A stretch of 64,000 bases of DNA, from assembly GCA_964386565.1 (NCBI GenBank), contig CAYLRU010000003.1, positions 62,001 through 126,000 on the forward strand. The letters run 5' to 3'. Under the pieces are notes generated by a model, which was given only the letters and a program-made list of their open reading frames with translations, made no database searches and was not told the DNA's origin. Shown piece by piece: positions 8,982 to 18,213 of this stretch (the stretch's first letter is position 1; each line of letters starts with the position of its first letter). A program made the position numbers and the translations under genes. Source of the stretch: CAYLRU01 sp964386565. GTDB lineage: Bacteria > Desulfobacterota > Desulfobacteria > Desulfobacterales > UBA5616.

Positions 8982-10523
8982 CTAAATACTTTTCCCATCT
9001 TTCCAGTACTCTTCCTTCAGCAACCGCTTGAGCAGTTTGCCGGTAGGTGTCCGGGGCAGACTTTTCCGGAAGTCAATACTTTTGGGGCATTTTATATGAG
9101 AGATGTTCTCCTGGCAATAGGTAATAAGTTCTTTCTCAAGCTCAGGTCCTGCTTCTTCCATATTGACGGGCTGAACGATCGCTTTTACTTCTTCCCCGAA
9201 TTCTTTATGGGGTATGCCGATAACCGCTACATCCATCACCTTGGGATGCAGGGTCAGGAGATTTTCCGTTTCCTGGGGATAAATATTGACGCCGCCGGAT
9301 ATGATCATGTTGGATTTTCGATCCGTTAAATATAAATAGCCGTCCTTATCAAGATATCCGATGTCTCCCATGGTGGACCACCCTTTTGATGTTCTGGATT
9401 CTGCCGTTTTCTCCGGCTCCTTGTGATATTCAAAGGGGTTACCGTCTTCGATAAATATCAATCCCGGCTCGCCAACGGGCATTTCATTTTCATCTTCATC
9501 GAGAATATGAATTTTTCCGATATAGCATTTCCCTACGGAGCCTTTGTGTTCAAGCCACTCCTGGGAAGTGATCATGATCATGGTGCTGCCTTCCGTTCCG
9601 CCGTAATACTCCAGAAAAACAGGCCCCCACCATTCGATCATCTGCTCTTTGATCTCAACAGGTGTCGGCGCAGCAGCATGGATGGCCAGTTTCATGCTGG
9701 AAATATCGTATTTTTCCCTTGTCTCTTTCGGGAGTTTTAACATGCGGATAAACATGGTGGGCACCCATTGACTATGGGTTGCCCTGTATCTCTCGATTAA
9801 CGCAAGGGCTTCTTCCGCATCGAATTTTTCCATGACGATGACGGTTCCTCCTACTGCAAGGGTCATCGCGCAAAAAACCAGTGGAGCCGAGTGATAAAGC
9901 GGCGCAGGGGAGAGATAGACCATATCTTCATTCATTTGATACAGGGAAACCATTACTTCACCGGAAGGGCCCAGTTCTCCGACAGGTCTGTCTTCAATCA
10001 TTGAAAGAACGCCTTTGGGCAGACCGGTTGTTCCTGAAGAATAAAGCATGGCGCGGCCGGCTATTCCGAGTGCTACGGGATCCGCCGGATATCGATCCAC
10101 GATCTCTTCATAGGCGTCATAGCCTTCAACCGTCCCGCCGATCATCAGCCGGTGGGTGACATTGGGGGTGAGGTCGATCAATTCCGAGGCCAGGTCTTTT
10201 TTATAAACGGAAGTGATAAACACCTTGGCTTCGCAATTGTTGATAATATATTCTGTTTCCGAAAGCTTTAAATGGGTGCTGATGCACGTGAAAATCAGCC
10301 CGGCGTCACCGGCGGCGCCGGTGATCTCAAAGTAACGGGAATTATTTTCCATGCATATGGCAATGTGGTCCTTGGGTTTAAGACCGATATCCTTAAAGTA
10401 CCTGACCAGTCGATTGATACGCCGGTTCAGTTGTCTCCAGGTTACCACCTCACCGCTTTGAGCCATGATATAAGCTGGCGTATCGGGTTTTTTTTGCGCA
10501 TACGTGCTGTGATGATACAACAT
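8982..10523 (-). CDS. AMP-forming acyl-CoA synthetase
   Basis: 513 residues, ANL superfamily. Motifs: phosphate loop Y-S-S-G-T-T-G-L-P-K-G (about 180), Y-Y-G-G-T-E-G-S (about 310), the hinge/ATP motif G-D-I-G-Y-L-D-K-D-G-Y-L-Y-L-T-D-R, and the C-terminal catalytic lysine in P-R-T-P-T-G-K. It activates a carboxylic acid to its CoA thioester through an acyl-adenylate. A good Shine-Dalgarno (aaaggag) precedes the ATG. It is the last gene of the six-gene set starting at 15373, so it probably activates an intermediate of the same degradation pathway. The substrate is not predictable from motifs alone. Confidence 0.9.
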   Translation of the reverse strand: MLYHHSTYAQKKPDTPAYIMAQSGEVVTWRQLNRRINRLVRYFKDIGLKPKDHIAICMENNSRYFEITGAAGDAGLIFTCISTHLKLSETEYIINNCEAKVFITSVYKKDLASELIDLTPNVTHRLMIGGTVEGYDAYEEIVDRYPADPVALGIAGRAMLYSSGTTGLPKGVLSMIEDRPVGELGPSGEVMVSLYQMNEDMVYLSPAPLYHSAPLVFCAMTLAVGGTVIVMEKFDAEEALALIERYRATHSQWVPTMFIRMLKLPKETREKYDISSMKLAIHAAAPTPVEIKEQMIEWWGPVFLEYYGGTEGSTMIMITSQEWLEHKGSVGKCYIGKIHILDEDENEMPVGEPGLIFIEDGNPFEYHKEPEKTAESRTSKGWSTMGDIGYLDKDGYLYLTDRKSNMIISGGVNIYPQETENLLTLHPKVMDVAVIGIPHKEFGEEVKAIVQPVNMEEAGPELEKELITYCQENISHIKCPKSIDFRKSLPRTPTGKLLKRLLKEEYWKDGKSI

Positions 10524-10635
10524 AGTCGTCTCCTTTCATCGCCGCATCCATCATTTTACCCTTGGTAACGGCGGCAAGGGCCGGATTCCCCGATTCAGGA
10601 CATCATATTGGGAATCGTTTTGCCTTGTTTTTTGA

Positions 10636-11658
10636 TTACGGCTTTATCAGGACCTTGACGGAACCGTCAAAATTGGCCTGGGTTTCAAACGCGTCCTTGC
10701 ACTGATCAACGGGGAACATATGGCTGATCAGCATTTTTCTATCAACCTTTTTCTCTTTGATCCATTGGATGCATTCCATGACTTCTTCGGGGGTATAGGC
10801 AAAAGACCCGAATACACAGACCTGTTTTGTAACCAGATCGGAAAGGTCCAAAGTAACGTTTTGTTCAAATATGCCCACGACCACTACTTTTCCCCCTTCC
10901 CGGGCAAGATGCAGGGCCTGCTCAAATACCGGAACGCCGGGACGTTCCACAATATAGCCGACAGCGTCATAGACAACATCCACCACCGGGAACGAGCCCG
11001 CCTCAGGCATCAACATGAAGGGGATGGTGCCGGTCAGCGCCACTGCCTTCTCATACGGATCTTCCCGGGTTGCATTGACCAAATGGGTGGCGCCGGCTTT
11101 TCGGGCGATTTCCAAACGCCTGTCCGATACATCCACGGCAATGATGTGCTTGAGATTTTTACCCATGGCCTTGAGGCACTGGATAATCCCCAGGCCGATG
11201 ATTCCGGCCCCGAAAACAACCACGGTCTGGCCGTCGGCCGGATTTCCCTTGCGCGTGGCATGCAGGGACGTCGCCAGAGGTTCCACGGTGGCGGCTTCTT
11301 CGAAATCGACTTCATCCGGAAGCTTGTATACCGTCATGTTTAAAAAGGCATTGCCCACACGTACGTATTCCGCCATTGCCCCCATGGCGATGCAGGTAAC
11401 CCGGTCTCCTGCTTCGATGCCCTGGACTTGGGCCCCCGTTTCAACGACCGTGCCGCCGAATTCATGTCCCGGTACCCGTCCTTTGGGCGTATCCACACTG
11501 ATTTCCGGAAAAAGCCCCAGCTTATAGGAATGAAGGTCTGATCCGCAAATCCCGCAGGCTTCAACCTTAACGATGATATCTGTGGGTTCGGTGATTTCGG
11601 GCTTTTCAATATCCTCACAGGTGATATCTCTTAATCCATGGTAACAGGCCGCTTTCAT
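10636..11658 (-). CDS. Zinc-dependent medium-chain alcohol dehydrogenase
   Basis: 340 residues, MDR superfamily. The catalytic zinc site has Cys37 (C-G-I-C-G-S-D) and the G-H-E motif near residue 67. The Rossmann fingerprint G-A-G-I-I-G-L-G lies near residue 150. The four-Cys structural zinc loop normally found after the G-D-R-V segment is absent, so this belongs to a subgroup without the structural zinc. It would oxidise or reduce a hydroxyacyl or alcohol intermediate with NAD(P). It has a strong Shine-Dalgarno (acggaggaattc) and lies between the Lin0512 gene and the acyl-CoA ligase in the same direction. Confidence 0.88.
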   Translation of the reverse strand: MKAACYHGLRDITCEDIEKPEITEPTDIIVKVEACGICGSDLHSYKLGLFPEISVDTPKGRVPGHEFGGTVVETGAQVQGIEAGDRVTCIAMGAMAEYVRVGNAFLNMTVYKLPDEVDFEEAATVEPLATSLHATRKGNPADGQTVVVFGAGIIGLGIIQCLKAMGKNLKHIIAVDVSDRRLEIARKAGATHLVNATREDPYEKAVALTGTIPFMLMPEAGSFPVVDVVYDAVGYIVERPGVPVFEQALHLAREGGKVVVVGIFEQNVTLDLSDLVTKQVCVFGSFAYTPEEVMECIQWIKEKKVDRKMLISHMFPVDQCKDAFETQANFDGSVKVLIKP

Positions 11659-11802
11659 GAATTCCTCCGTTTTGTTTTGATTTTGACAATGTCAGAAAAT
11701 CCGGGATCTGAAAACCGGAATTCAGAATATAATGGAATTATTCAATTTTTCTATGGATTCCGGCTCCTGGATTCCGAATTTTTTAACGCAGCTTGTGGAT
11801 TT

Positions 11803-12171
11803 TTAATCCATCTTGCATTTTACCGTGACCGACGCATTGGCCACCAGGACCTCGCCGTCGGTGTCTCCCAAAGCCGGGACCGGCAAACCCGTGGTGGTCA
11901 TCCCGCCCTCCACCACGGTAAGGGTTTTGGATCCAAAAGGAACAGCGGCCAGCACCCCGTCCTTATCAATATTTTCGGGGTAAGGCACTGCGATGAGTAC
12001 ATCCACCTGCATGTCCGCGGGACTTTTCAATCCCACGATATCCGCAAGCCCCACAAGGCAATTGTTGGATATGGCGTTCTTGATGGCCTTGACGGCTGCG
12101 TTGGTGGGATTTTTTTTATGGCCGTGCTGGTCCACGCCCATGCCGATTTCCACGAGGTATCGTTTGTACAC
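11803..12171 (-). CDS. Lin0512 family protein
   Basis: 122 residues from a GTG start with ggagg eight bases upstream. The sequence has the E-I-G-M-G-V-D-Q-H-G start, the N-A-I-S-N-N-C-L segment and a C-terminal N-A-S-V-T-V pattern, as in the small Lin0512 family (conserved, uncharacterised). These proteins often accompany hydrolase or ring-cleavage enzymes, but no catalytic role is established. It begins 16 bases after the SDR gene and is part of the same transcription unit. Confidence 0.7.
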   Translation of the reverse strand: MYKRYLVEIGMGVDQHGHKKNPTNAAVKAIKNAISNNCLVGLADIVGLKSPADMQVDVLIAVPYPENIDKDGVLAAVPFGSKTLTVVEGGMTTTGLPVPALGDTDGEVLVANASVTVKCKMD

Positions 12172-12187
12172 CTTGGGATCCTCCGTT

Positions 12188-12970
12188 TTAATTCATTTCA
12201 AGTCCGCAGCAGCAGTTGATGGTTTGTCCCGTAATGCCGCTGGAGTTGTCGGATGCCAGAAAAACGGCAAGAGACGCAATTTCTTCGGGCTTTACCATTC
12301 TGCCCAGGGCCACCCGGGCATTGATCATGGCCACGGCTTCATCATAAGAAAGCCCCATTCCCGTGCTCATGGCATTGATAACGCGATCAATGCGGTCCCC
12401 CTCCACCATGCCCGGGGCAATGCAATTGACGCGGATGCCCAGGGGACCCAGTTCATAGGCCAGGCTCTGGTTCAATCCGATCATGCCGAACTTGGTGGCG
12501 TTATAGGAACTCCTGGTAGCAGCACCTCTTCTTCCCATGAGGGAGCTGACGTTGATGATCACCCCGCTTTTTTTAGGAATCATGCTGCGGGTCAATACAT
12601 GCTTGGCCGACAGCATGGCGCCGGTGAGATTCACCGCCAGTGTATGCTTCCACGCCTCAAGATCCATATCCGCCACGGAGACGATGGGGCCTTCGATTCC
12701 CGAATTATTGACCAGGATGTCGATTTTCCCGAATATGTCCATGGTCTTGTCCACCATGGCCTTGACTTGGTTCGGATCGGCCAGATCGGTCACAATGGCA
12801 AGGCCTTTTCGACCCATCTTTTCGACTTCCAAGGCGACTGCGGTTAAATCGGCTTCTGTTCTGGCGGCGATGGATATATCAGCGCCTTCACGGGCAAATG
12901 CCATGGCAATGGCCTTACCGATTCCTTTTCCCCCGCCGGTCACAAGGGCTGTTTTTCCTTCCAATTGCAT
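12188..12970 (-). CDS. Short-chain dehydrogenase/reductase (SDR)
   Basis: 260 residues, classical SDR. The nucleotide-binding motif T-G-G-G-K-G-I-G is at residues 11-18, N-N-S-G near 90, the catalytic Ser in the N-V-S-S segment, and Tyr/Lys in Y-N-A-T-K near 160. It probably oxidises a 3-hydroxyacyl-CoA or alcohol intermediate. An aggagg ribosome-binding site precedes the ATG. It sits 42 bases after the second CaiB gene and 16 bases before Lin0512, so it is in the middle of the CoA-pathway operon. Confidence 0.9.
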   Translation of the reverse strand: MQLEGKTALVTGGGKGIGKAIAMAFAREGADISIAARTEADLTAVALEVEKMGRKGLAIVTDLADPNQVKAMVDKTMDIFGKIDILVNNSGIEGPIVSVADMDLEAWKHTLAVNLTGAMLSAKHVLTRSMIPKKSGVIINVSSLMGRRGAATRSSYNATKFGMIGLNQSLAYELGPLGIRVNCIAPGMVEGDRIDRVINAMSTGMGLSYDEAVAMINARVALGRMVKPEEIASLAVFLASDNSSGITGQTINCCCGLEMN

Positions 12971-13012
12971 AAGTTAATCCTCCTGAATCTCTTTAGGACT
13001 TAATTCGTCCAA

Positions 13013-14182
13013 TCAGAAATAGATCACTTTTTTTTCTTTTAATGCCTGAATTTTTTCTTCTCCATACCCGAGTTCTTTCAACACTTCCACGGTATGTTCG
13101 CCGAGAAGCGGTGCAGGCCGCCGGATGATACCCGAGATGTCTGAAAACCTCGGCCCCACTCCAACAAGTCGGGCCATACCGAAGACAGGGTCATTTCTGT
13201 CGTCAAATATGTTGTTTTCCAGGCAATGGGGATCCTTGAGCACTTCCTCCGCACTTTGCGCCGGTGCCGCAGGGACATGGTTTTCCTGCAAAACGTCAAC
13301 CCATTCTTTCATGGCTTTTTCTTTGAATATACTCGTCAGCAGGTCAACAAGGGACCCGTTATTTTCTCCTCGTTTTTCCGGGGATTCAAACCGCGGATCG
13401 GACATCAGGGATTCAAATCCAGGGGTTCGGCAAAGATTTTGCCAGTCTTTTTCATTCGGACAAAAAATTTGCAGCCACCGGCCGTCACCGGCCTGGTAAA
13501 GGCGCATGACAGCATTCAGACCGCGCAGATCCGTATCTCCCGGGCGCCTGATATGTTCACCTGGATAATCAATGAATTCACCGGCCTGCAGCGCAATTGA
13601 GGCGTTTGTAAGGGATGTTTCGACGCGCTGCGCTTTTTTATCGTGCCGGATCCGGGACAACAGGGCCAGAACGGCGCCGTAAGCGCCCAGCATGGGCGCG
13701 GCCTGGTCGTTTAAGGCGATCACGTGGTAAACCGGCGGTTTTCCGATACCGCCCTGTCCCACCATCTGTCCGCTTCTTGCCTGCAGAACAGGATCAAACC
13801 CCGGGGATCCGGAATCGGGTCCGGTGGAGCCGAAGGATAATATGGAGAGGTAAATCAGATCGGGTTTTATCTTTTTAACTGATTCATAATCAAGCCCCAG
13901 CTTATGCCACACCCCCCATCTTGCATTTTCCACCACGATATCCGACGTCTTGATGATATCATGGGCGATCTGCTTTCCCTCGCTTTTTTTCAGATCGATT
14001 GCCACGGCCCGTTTGCCCCGGTTGCATGATAAAAACCCTCCCCCCACTGCCCGCCAGGAGTCGCCATAAGGCGGTTCGATTTTAATGACGTCCGCACCCA
14101 TATCGGACAGCATCATTGTGGCATAAGGGCCGTTGATCATGGTGGTAAAGTCGGCGACCCGGATGTTTTCCAAAGGATGCAT
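13013..14182 (-). CDS. CaiB/BaiF (class III) CoA-transferase, likely catalytic subunit
   Basis: 389 residues. The fold is recognisable from the N-terminal R-V-A-D-F motif, the D-L-K-K-S-E-G region and the interlocked-chain C-terminus. At the position where class III CoA-transferases carry the catalytic Asp (before the A-x-x-x-G-A-Y-G helix), this protein keeps Asp159. A later conserved position in the Q-x-V-D-x-S-L motif is Glu instead of Asp. It is followed 15 bases downstream of a paralogous CaiB gene (14198-15373) whose equivalent of Asp159 is Ser. The two probably form a heteromeric enzyme like BbsEF, moving CoA from a donor such as succinyl-CoA to an organic acid. Confidence 0.88.
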   Translation of the reverse strand: MHPLENIRVADFTTMINGPYATMMLSDMGADVIKIEPPYGDSWRAVGGGFLSCNRGKRAVAIDLKKSEGKQIAHDIIKTSDIVVENARWGVWHKLGLDYESVKKIKPDLIYLSILSFGSTGPDSGSPGFDPVLQARSGQMVGQGGIGKPPVYHVIALNDQAAPMLGAYGAVLALLSRIRHDKKAQRVETSLTNASIALQAGEFIDYPGEHIRRPGDTDLRGLNAVMRLYQAGDGRWLQIFCPNEKDWQNLCRTPGFESLMSDPRFESPEKRGENNGSLVDLLTSIFKEKAMKEWVDVLQENHVPAAPAQSAEEVLKDPHCLENNIFDDRNDPVFGMARLVGVGPRFSDISGIIRRPAPLLGEHTVEVLKELGYGEEKIQALKEKKVIYF

Positions 14183-14197
14183 ATGATATCTCCCTCA

Positions 14198-15373
14198 TCA
14201 AATAACCTTTTTATCTGAAAGCGCTGCGATCTTTTCCGGCGAATATCCGAGAAGACGGGTAATAACTTCTTGAGTATGTTCTCCGATGCCCGGGCACGGA
14301 CCTTTTACCTCCGCCGGATGATTTTCCAGCCGAACCGGCACCCCCATTTCCCGGACCGGTCCCAGGCCCGGTTGCTCGACTTCTACCACCATCCGGTTAG
14401 CCGCCACCTGGGGATCGGACATGAATTCTTTAACGGAATTGGCAGGAGCGCAGGGGATATCCTCTTTCTTCAGAAAGTCAATCCATTCATCCCGTGTCCG
14501 GGTTGCAAATATTTTTTCAAACATCTCGATCAACTGAAAATTTCTCGGCGGCAATATCAGAAACGGGGCTCCTTCGAAAATCGGATCCATGAGCCATTCG
14601 TCATGACCCATGGCCAAGGCAAATCTGGTAAAGAAAGTCGGGTTCCCAAGGGCCAGAAAAAACCAGTTGCCGTCGCTTCCCTGGTAAAGTTTGTAAAGGG
14701 GCATGCTGCCCTGCTGGTTGGTGCGGGCTGCACCGGGAATTCGGATTTTATCTTTAAAGTCCGATATGTAGGTGCTCTGGGAAGCGATAATGGCATTGAA
14801 AAGGGAGATATCCACCATTTGGGCCCTGCCGGTAATTTCCCTGGCCAGCAGGGCGGTCGTGACAGCGAATGCTGCCATGAAAGCAGCGTAATAGCTCGGC
14901 AGTGGGAGAACAAGAAAGAGGGGCGGATTTTCTTCACCACCGCCCTGCTCCACATAGGCACCCGCATAGGACGCCACAATGGGATCCCATCCGGGAATAT
15001 CCCGGTATGAACCGGTCTGTCCGAATCCGGATATGGAGCAGTAAATCACGCGGGGGTTTGACTCGGCAACGGTTTCATAGCCGATTCCCAGGCGACGGGC
15101 AACGCCCGGACGGAAATTTTCAATTACCACATCCGCATTTTTTGTCAACTCCAGGGCAATCTGTCGGCCCTCATCTGTCTTTAAATCCAGCTTGATCCCT
15201 TTCTTGCTCCGGTTAAATACCATAAAACCGGGTTCTTTGCGGTATGGGTCCCCTGAGGGACGCTCCACCTTGATGACCTCCGCGCCCTGTTCCGCCATCA
15301 GCATGGCGGCATAGGGACCGGCAATATAATTGCCGAAGTCGATAACCCGAAACCCTGAAAGGGGTTGATCCAT
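14198..15373 (-). CDS. CaiB/BaiF (class III) CoA-transferase, likely non-catalytic partner subunit
   Basis: 391 residues from the ATG at 15373. An ATG six codons earlier overlaps the ggggagg Shine-Dalgarno, so the downstream ATG is preferred. The family marks V-I-D-F-G, G-P-Y-A-A and the Q-M-V-D-I-S-L motif are present. The catalytic Asp of the family is replaced by Ser (about residue 160, in the P-L-P-S-Y-Y segment). This suggests a structural partner for the CaiB protein encoded right behind it. It is the first gene of the six-gene acyl-CoA operon that ends at 8982. Confidence 0.87.
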   Translation of the reverse strand: MDQPLSGFRVIDFGNYIAGPYAAMLMAEQGAEVIKVERPSGDPYRKEPGFMVFNRSKKGIKLDLKTDEGRQIALELTKNADVVIENFRPGVARRLGIGYETVAESNPRVIYCSISGFGQTGSYRDIPGWDPIVASYAGAYVEQGGGEENPPLFLVLPLPSYYAAFMAAFAVTTALLAREITGRAQMVDISLFNAIIASQSTYISDFKDKIRIPGAARTNQQGSMPLYKLYQGSDGNWFFLALGNPTFFTRFALAMGHDEWLMDPIFEGAPFLILPPRNFQLIEMFEKIFATRTRDEWIDFLKKEDIPCAPANSVKEFMSDPQVAANRMVVEVEQPGLGPVREMGVPVRLENHPAEVKGPCPGIGEHTQEVITRLLGYSPEKIAALSDKKVI

Positions 15374-15734
15374 GGAATAAAACCTCCCCATGATGGTTGA
15401 AGGAACTAAAAAAACCGCCGTCGAGATGATACAAATTGCCGATTCATGGGCAAGGGCGGTCGGAAAAAGGTAAAGCCTTTAAAACACGCGTCATATTCCT
15501 GTGGTTCGATTGCTTCCCTGCCCTGAGACCGGGTTAAAATTTCATAAAAGTCTTGATATTATGCAGCGTCCGTAAATAGAAATTATTGAACACGGTAACA
15601 GTTTTTACGATTCGAATAGTCTTTCCAAAAGAAAAGCTTTAAAAAAATTTGTTCAGATACATCATGATTAGCGCTAAAAATCAATAGCAACGACAACCAT
15701 GTCCTAAAAAACCTTATATCATATCGGAACTTTT
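15374..15734. other. Intergenic region upstream of the CoA-pathway operon, no gene seen
   Basis: 361 bases between the end of the TauE/SafE gene and the first CaiB gene, both on the minus strand. It is AT-rich with no supportable ORF. It should hold the terminator of the arsenic locus and the promoter of the CoA operon, but neither was clear enough to place. No repeat was seen. Confidence 0.4.
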
Positions 15735-16634
15735 TTATAGAAAAAAATCCACCAGATATTTCCCCGCTACAAATATGATGGAAACACACAGAATCGCTTT
15801 GACGATCCGGGCAGGAACGAATTTTTGCGTCCGGGCGCCGAAATACATGCCGAAAAACCCGCCCAGGCCGAAGAGTAACCCCAGCATCCAGTCCGGTGAA
15901 ACGGACATGTGGGGATAAAATTTCGAAAGAAGATGGTAAAAAATAACGCCTGCAATGGAGGTGATAAACGTGCCCATCAATGTGGCACCGGCAATGGTGT
16001 ACACCGGAAGACCCATCAGCGCTACGAAAAACGGTGCGATGATGGCGCCTCCGCCGATGCCGTATATGCCGCCGGCAATGCCCACAAAAAAACAAAGCCC
16101 GTAAATGACGGGGGGAGAAAAATGATATGCCGTCCCCTCATACTCGAATTCCACGCGTCGTAGGGAAGAAGTGATAATGGTGACAAAGTAAGTCCGGTCG
16201 GATTTCACTGCCGGCGATTTTTTTTGGGTATTTTCTCTTTTGCCGACAATATCCTTAAACAATCGCCATCCAATGTAAAGAAGAACGAATCCGGCAAAAA
16301 ACTTGAAATTTTTCGGATCCGGCAGATACTCGATGCGGACCCATGCACCTATGAAAACACCGGGCAGGGTTCCGATGATCACTGCCGTGGTCAGAGGCCA
16401 CAGCATGCGGCCTTCCCGGATATACCGGTATACGCCGCTGGGGATGGCCACGATGTTGAACACCTGGTTTGTCGCACTCACCGACGGGGTTGTGTAGTTC
16501 AAGACGCTGACCTGAAACGGCAGCAGCAGGAATGCGCCGCTGACGCCCCCCATGGACGTGAAAAACGACACGACAAACGCCACGACAAACGGAATAAGGG
16601 GATTGATTTCAATCCCGGATATCGGGAACAGCAT
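15735..16634 (-). CDS. TauE/SafE family sulfite/anion exporter-like permease
   Basis: 299 residues with about eight hydrophobic helices. Two Gly-rich repeats typical of TauE/SafE are present: an N-terminal F-x-x-S-x-G-G-V-S-G-A-F and a C-terminal G-I-Y-G-I-G-G-G segment near residue 195. The family exports sulfite, sulfonates or similar anions across the inner membrane. A tidy Shine-Dalgarno (aaaggaaatatgacat) precedes the ATG. It is the last gene of the minus-strand run that starts with arsR, so it may handle a thiolated or oxyanion product; this is inference from position. Confidence 0.85.
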   Translation of the reverse strand: MLFPISGIEINPLIPFVVAFVVSFFTSMGGVSGAFLLLPFQVSVLNYTTPSVSATNQVFNIVAIPSGVYRYIREGRMLWPLTTAVIIGTLPGVFIGAWVRIEYLPDPKNFKFFAGFVLLYIGWRLFKDIVGKRENTQKKSPAVKSDRTYFVTIITSSLRRVEFEYEGTAYHFSPPVIYGLCFFVGIAGGIYGIGGGAIIAPFFVALMGLPVYTIAGATLMGTFITSIAGVIFYHLLSKFYPHMSVSPDWMLGLLFGLGGFFGMYFGARTQKFVPARIVKAILCVSIIFVAGKYLVDFFL

Positions 16635-16730
16635 ATGTCATATTTCCTTTTTTCGGTTTGATCATTCCTGGTGAATTCGTAAAAAGCCGGGTCCTGGCAT
16701 GCCTTCATATTTCGGTTCAATTTCTCCGCA

Positions 16731-16868
16731 CTATTCCCATGAGTCGTTTATTTCCCGCACGAGCCATTCAATAATCTTCTTGGCTTTGTCTTCATCTTTA
16801 AGCGCATTTACGGCAATTTTTCTTCCGTTGGAGTCGAAAATTTCCAGGGCATAATCTTTCAACAGCAT
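16731..16868 (-). CDS. Small 45-residue hypothetical protein in the ars locus
   Basis: A reverse-strand ORF of 45 residues with a strong ribosome-binding site (aaaggag, eight bases before the ATG). It begins 14 bases after the ACR3 stop codon. The product is highly charged: an N-terminal beta-like segment (L-E-I-F-D-S-N-G-R-K-I-A-V), then an amphipathic helix rich in Lys, Asp and Glu, ending in Trp-Glu. No family was recognised. Spacing and ribosome-binding site argue that it is translated, in the same unit as acr3. Confidence 0.6.
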   Translation of the reverse strand: MLLKDYALEIFDSNGRKIAVNALKDEDKAKKIIEWLVREINDSWE

Positions 16869-16882
16869 GGATATTGCTCCTT

Positions 16883-17968
16883 TTACGGTTCACACGACAC
16901 GTGGCAGACGCCGGAAGGCGTTTGGACAGCGTATGGAAAATATTTCCGTTTTAAACACAAAGCAACGTTCACCAGACCAATGAGTACGGGCACTTCCACC
17001 AGCGGGCCGATGACCGCCGCAAACGCCTGCCCGGAATTGATGCCGAATACCGACACGGCAACGGCGATGGCCAGTTCAAAGTTGTTGGATGCCGCCGTAA
17101 AACTCAGTGTTGTGGACTGTTCGTAAGTGGCCCCGAATTTTTTAGACAACATGAAGGAGACGAAAAACATGATCACAAAATAGATGCACAGCGGAATGGC
17201 CACACGGATGACGTCAAAGGGCAGCTCAACAATATACTCTCCTTTTAACGAAAACATCACCAGAATAGTGAAAAGAAGGGCGATCAATGTGACAGGGCTG
17301 ATTTTGGGGATAAATTTTTCTTCGTACCATTGCCGTCCTTTCAGCTTCAATCCCAAAACACGGGAAACGATTCCGGCGATGAACGGGATGCCAAGATAAA
17401 TGAATACGCTCTTAGCGATCTGCCCGATGGAGATGTTCACCACAATACTTTCAAGACCGATCCACCGGGGAACCACGGTGATGAACACGTATGCATACAC
17501 GGAAAAGAAAAGGACCTGAAAAATGGAATTAAAGGCCACAAGGCCCGCGCAGTACTCACGATCTCCCATGGCCAGATCGTTCCATACGATCACCATGGCA
17601 ATACACCGGGCCAGACCGATTAATATAAGACCCGCCATGTATTCATGATGTCCCGAGAGAAAAAGAACCGCCAACAGGAACATTAAGATGGGGCCGATCA
17701 CCCAGTTCTGAACCAGTGACAGCACCAGCACCCTGGTATTTCTGAAGGCTTCCCCCAGTTGTTCGTATTTGACTTTGGCAAGGGGGGGATACATCATCAG
17801 AATCAGGCCGATGGCAATGGGGATGTTGGTCGTCCCCACCTGGAACCGGTTGATGATGTCCCGAATGCCCGGATACAGGTAGCCGGCTCCCACGCCGATA
17901 AACATGGCCACAAAAATCCACAATGTCAGGAAACGATCCAGAAATGACATTTTTTTTGCCTGGGACAT
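16883..17968 (-). CDS. acr3: ACR3 family arsenite efflux permease
   Basis: 361 residues with about ten transmembrane helices. The family hallmark G-L-A-R-C-I-A-M-V-I-V-W-N-D-L-A is present, including the conserved Cys needed for arsenite transport. A second hallmark lies in the F-T-A-A-S-N-N-F-E-L-A-I-A-V helix near residue 300. It exports As(III) as a metalloid/proton antiporter from the cytoplasm. A Shine-Dalgarno (ctgaggagatgag) precedes the ATG. It lies 245 bases downstream of the thioredoxin gene, a gap that might hold its own promoter, although no copy of the arsR palindrome was seen there. Confidence 0.93.
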   Translation of the reverse strand: MSQAKKMSFLDRFLTLWIFVAMFIGVGAGYLYPGIRDIINRFQVGTTNIPIAIGLILMMYPPLAKVKYEQLGEAFRNTRVLVLSLVQNWVIGPILMFLLAVLFLSGHHEYMAGLILIGLARCIAMVIVWNDLAMGDREYCAGLVAFNSIFQVLFFSVYAYVFITVVPRWIGLESIVVNISIGQIAKSVFIYLGIPFIAGIVSRVLGLKLKGRQWYEEKFIPKISPVTLIALLFTILVMFSLKGEYIVELPFDVIRVAIPLCIYFVIMFFVSFMLSKKFGATYEQSTTLSFTAASNNFELAIAVAVSVFGINSGQAFAAVIGPLVEVPVLIGLVNVALCLKRKYFPYAVQTPSGVCHVSCEP

Positions 17969-18213
17969 ATCTCATCTCCTCAGGTTTTGTTTTATACGGT
18001 AACAAGCGGATTTACAATAAAGTATAGCCCTTCAGGGCGCCGGCGCATAAGCGGAACCACAATCCCGTTCCCATCCATCTGCCATTTTCGAGTTTTTAAA
18101 GGCATAAAAAATTACCTTCCAGATTTATTTCACGCAAACATAGAATGCTATACGTGATAAAATGTAGTTTGCCCGGCGAGAGAGATCTTTTGATAGGGGT
18201 GATTTATGCGCTC

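Noticed and set aside
11993..12847. 284-codon plus-strand ORF
   Set aside because: Antisense to the SDR and Lin0512 genes, both with good ribosome sites; the translation is His- and Gly-rich, typical of a shadow frame.
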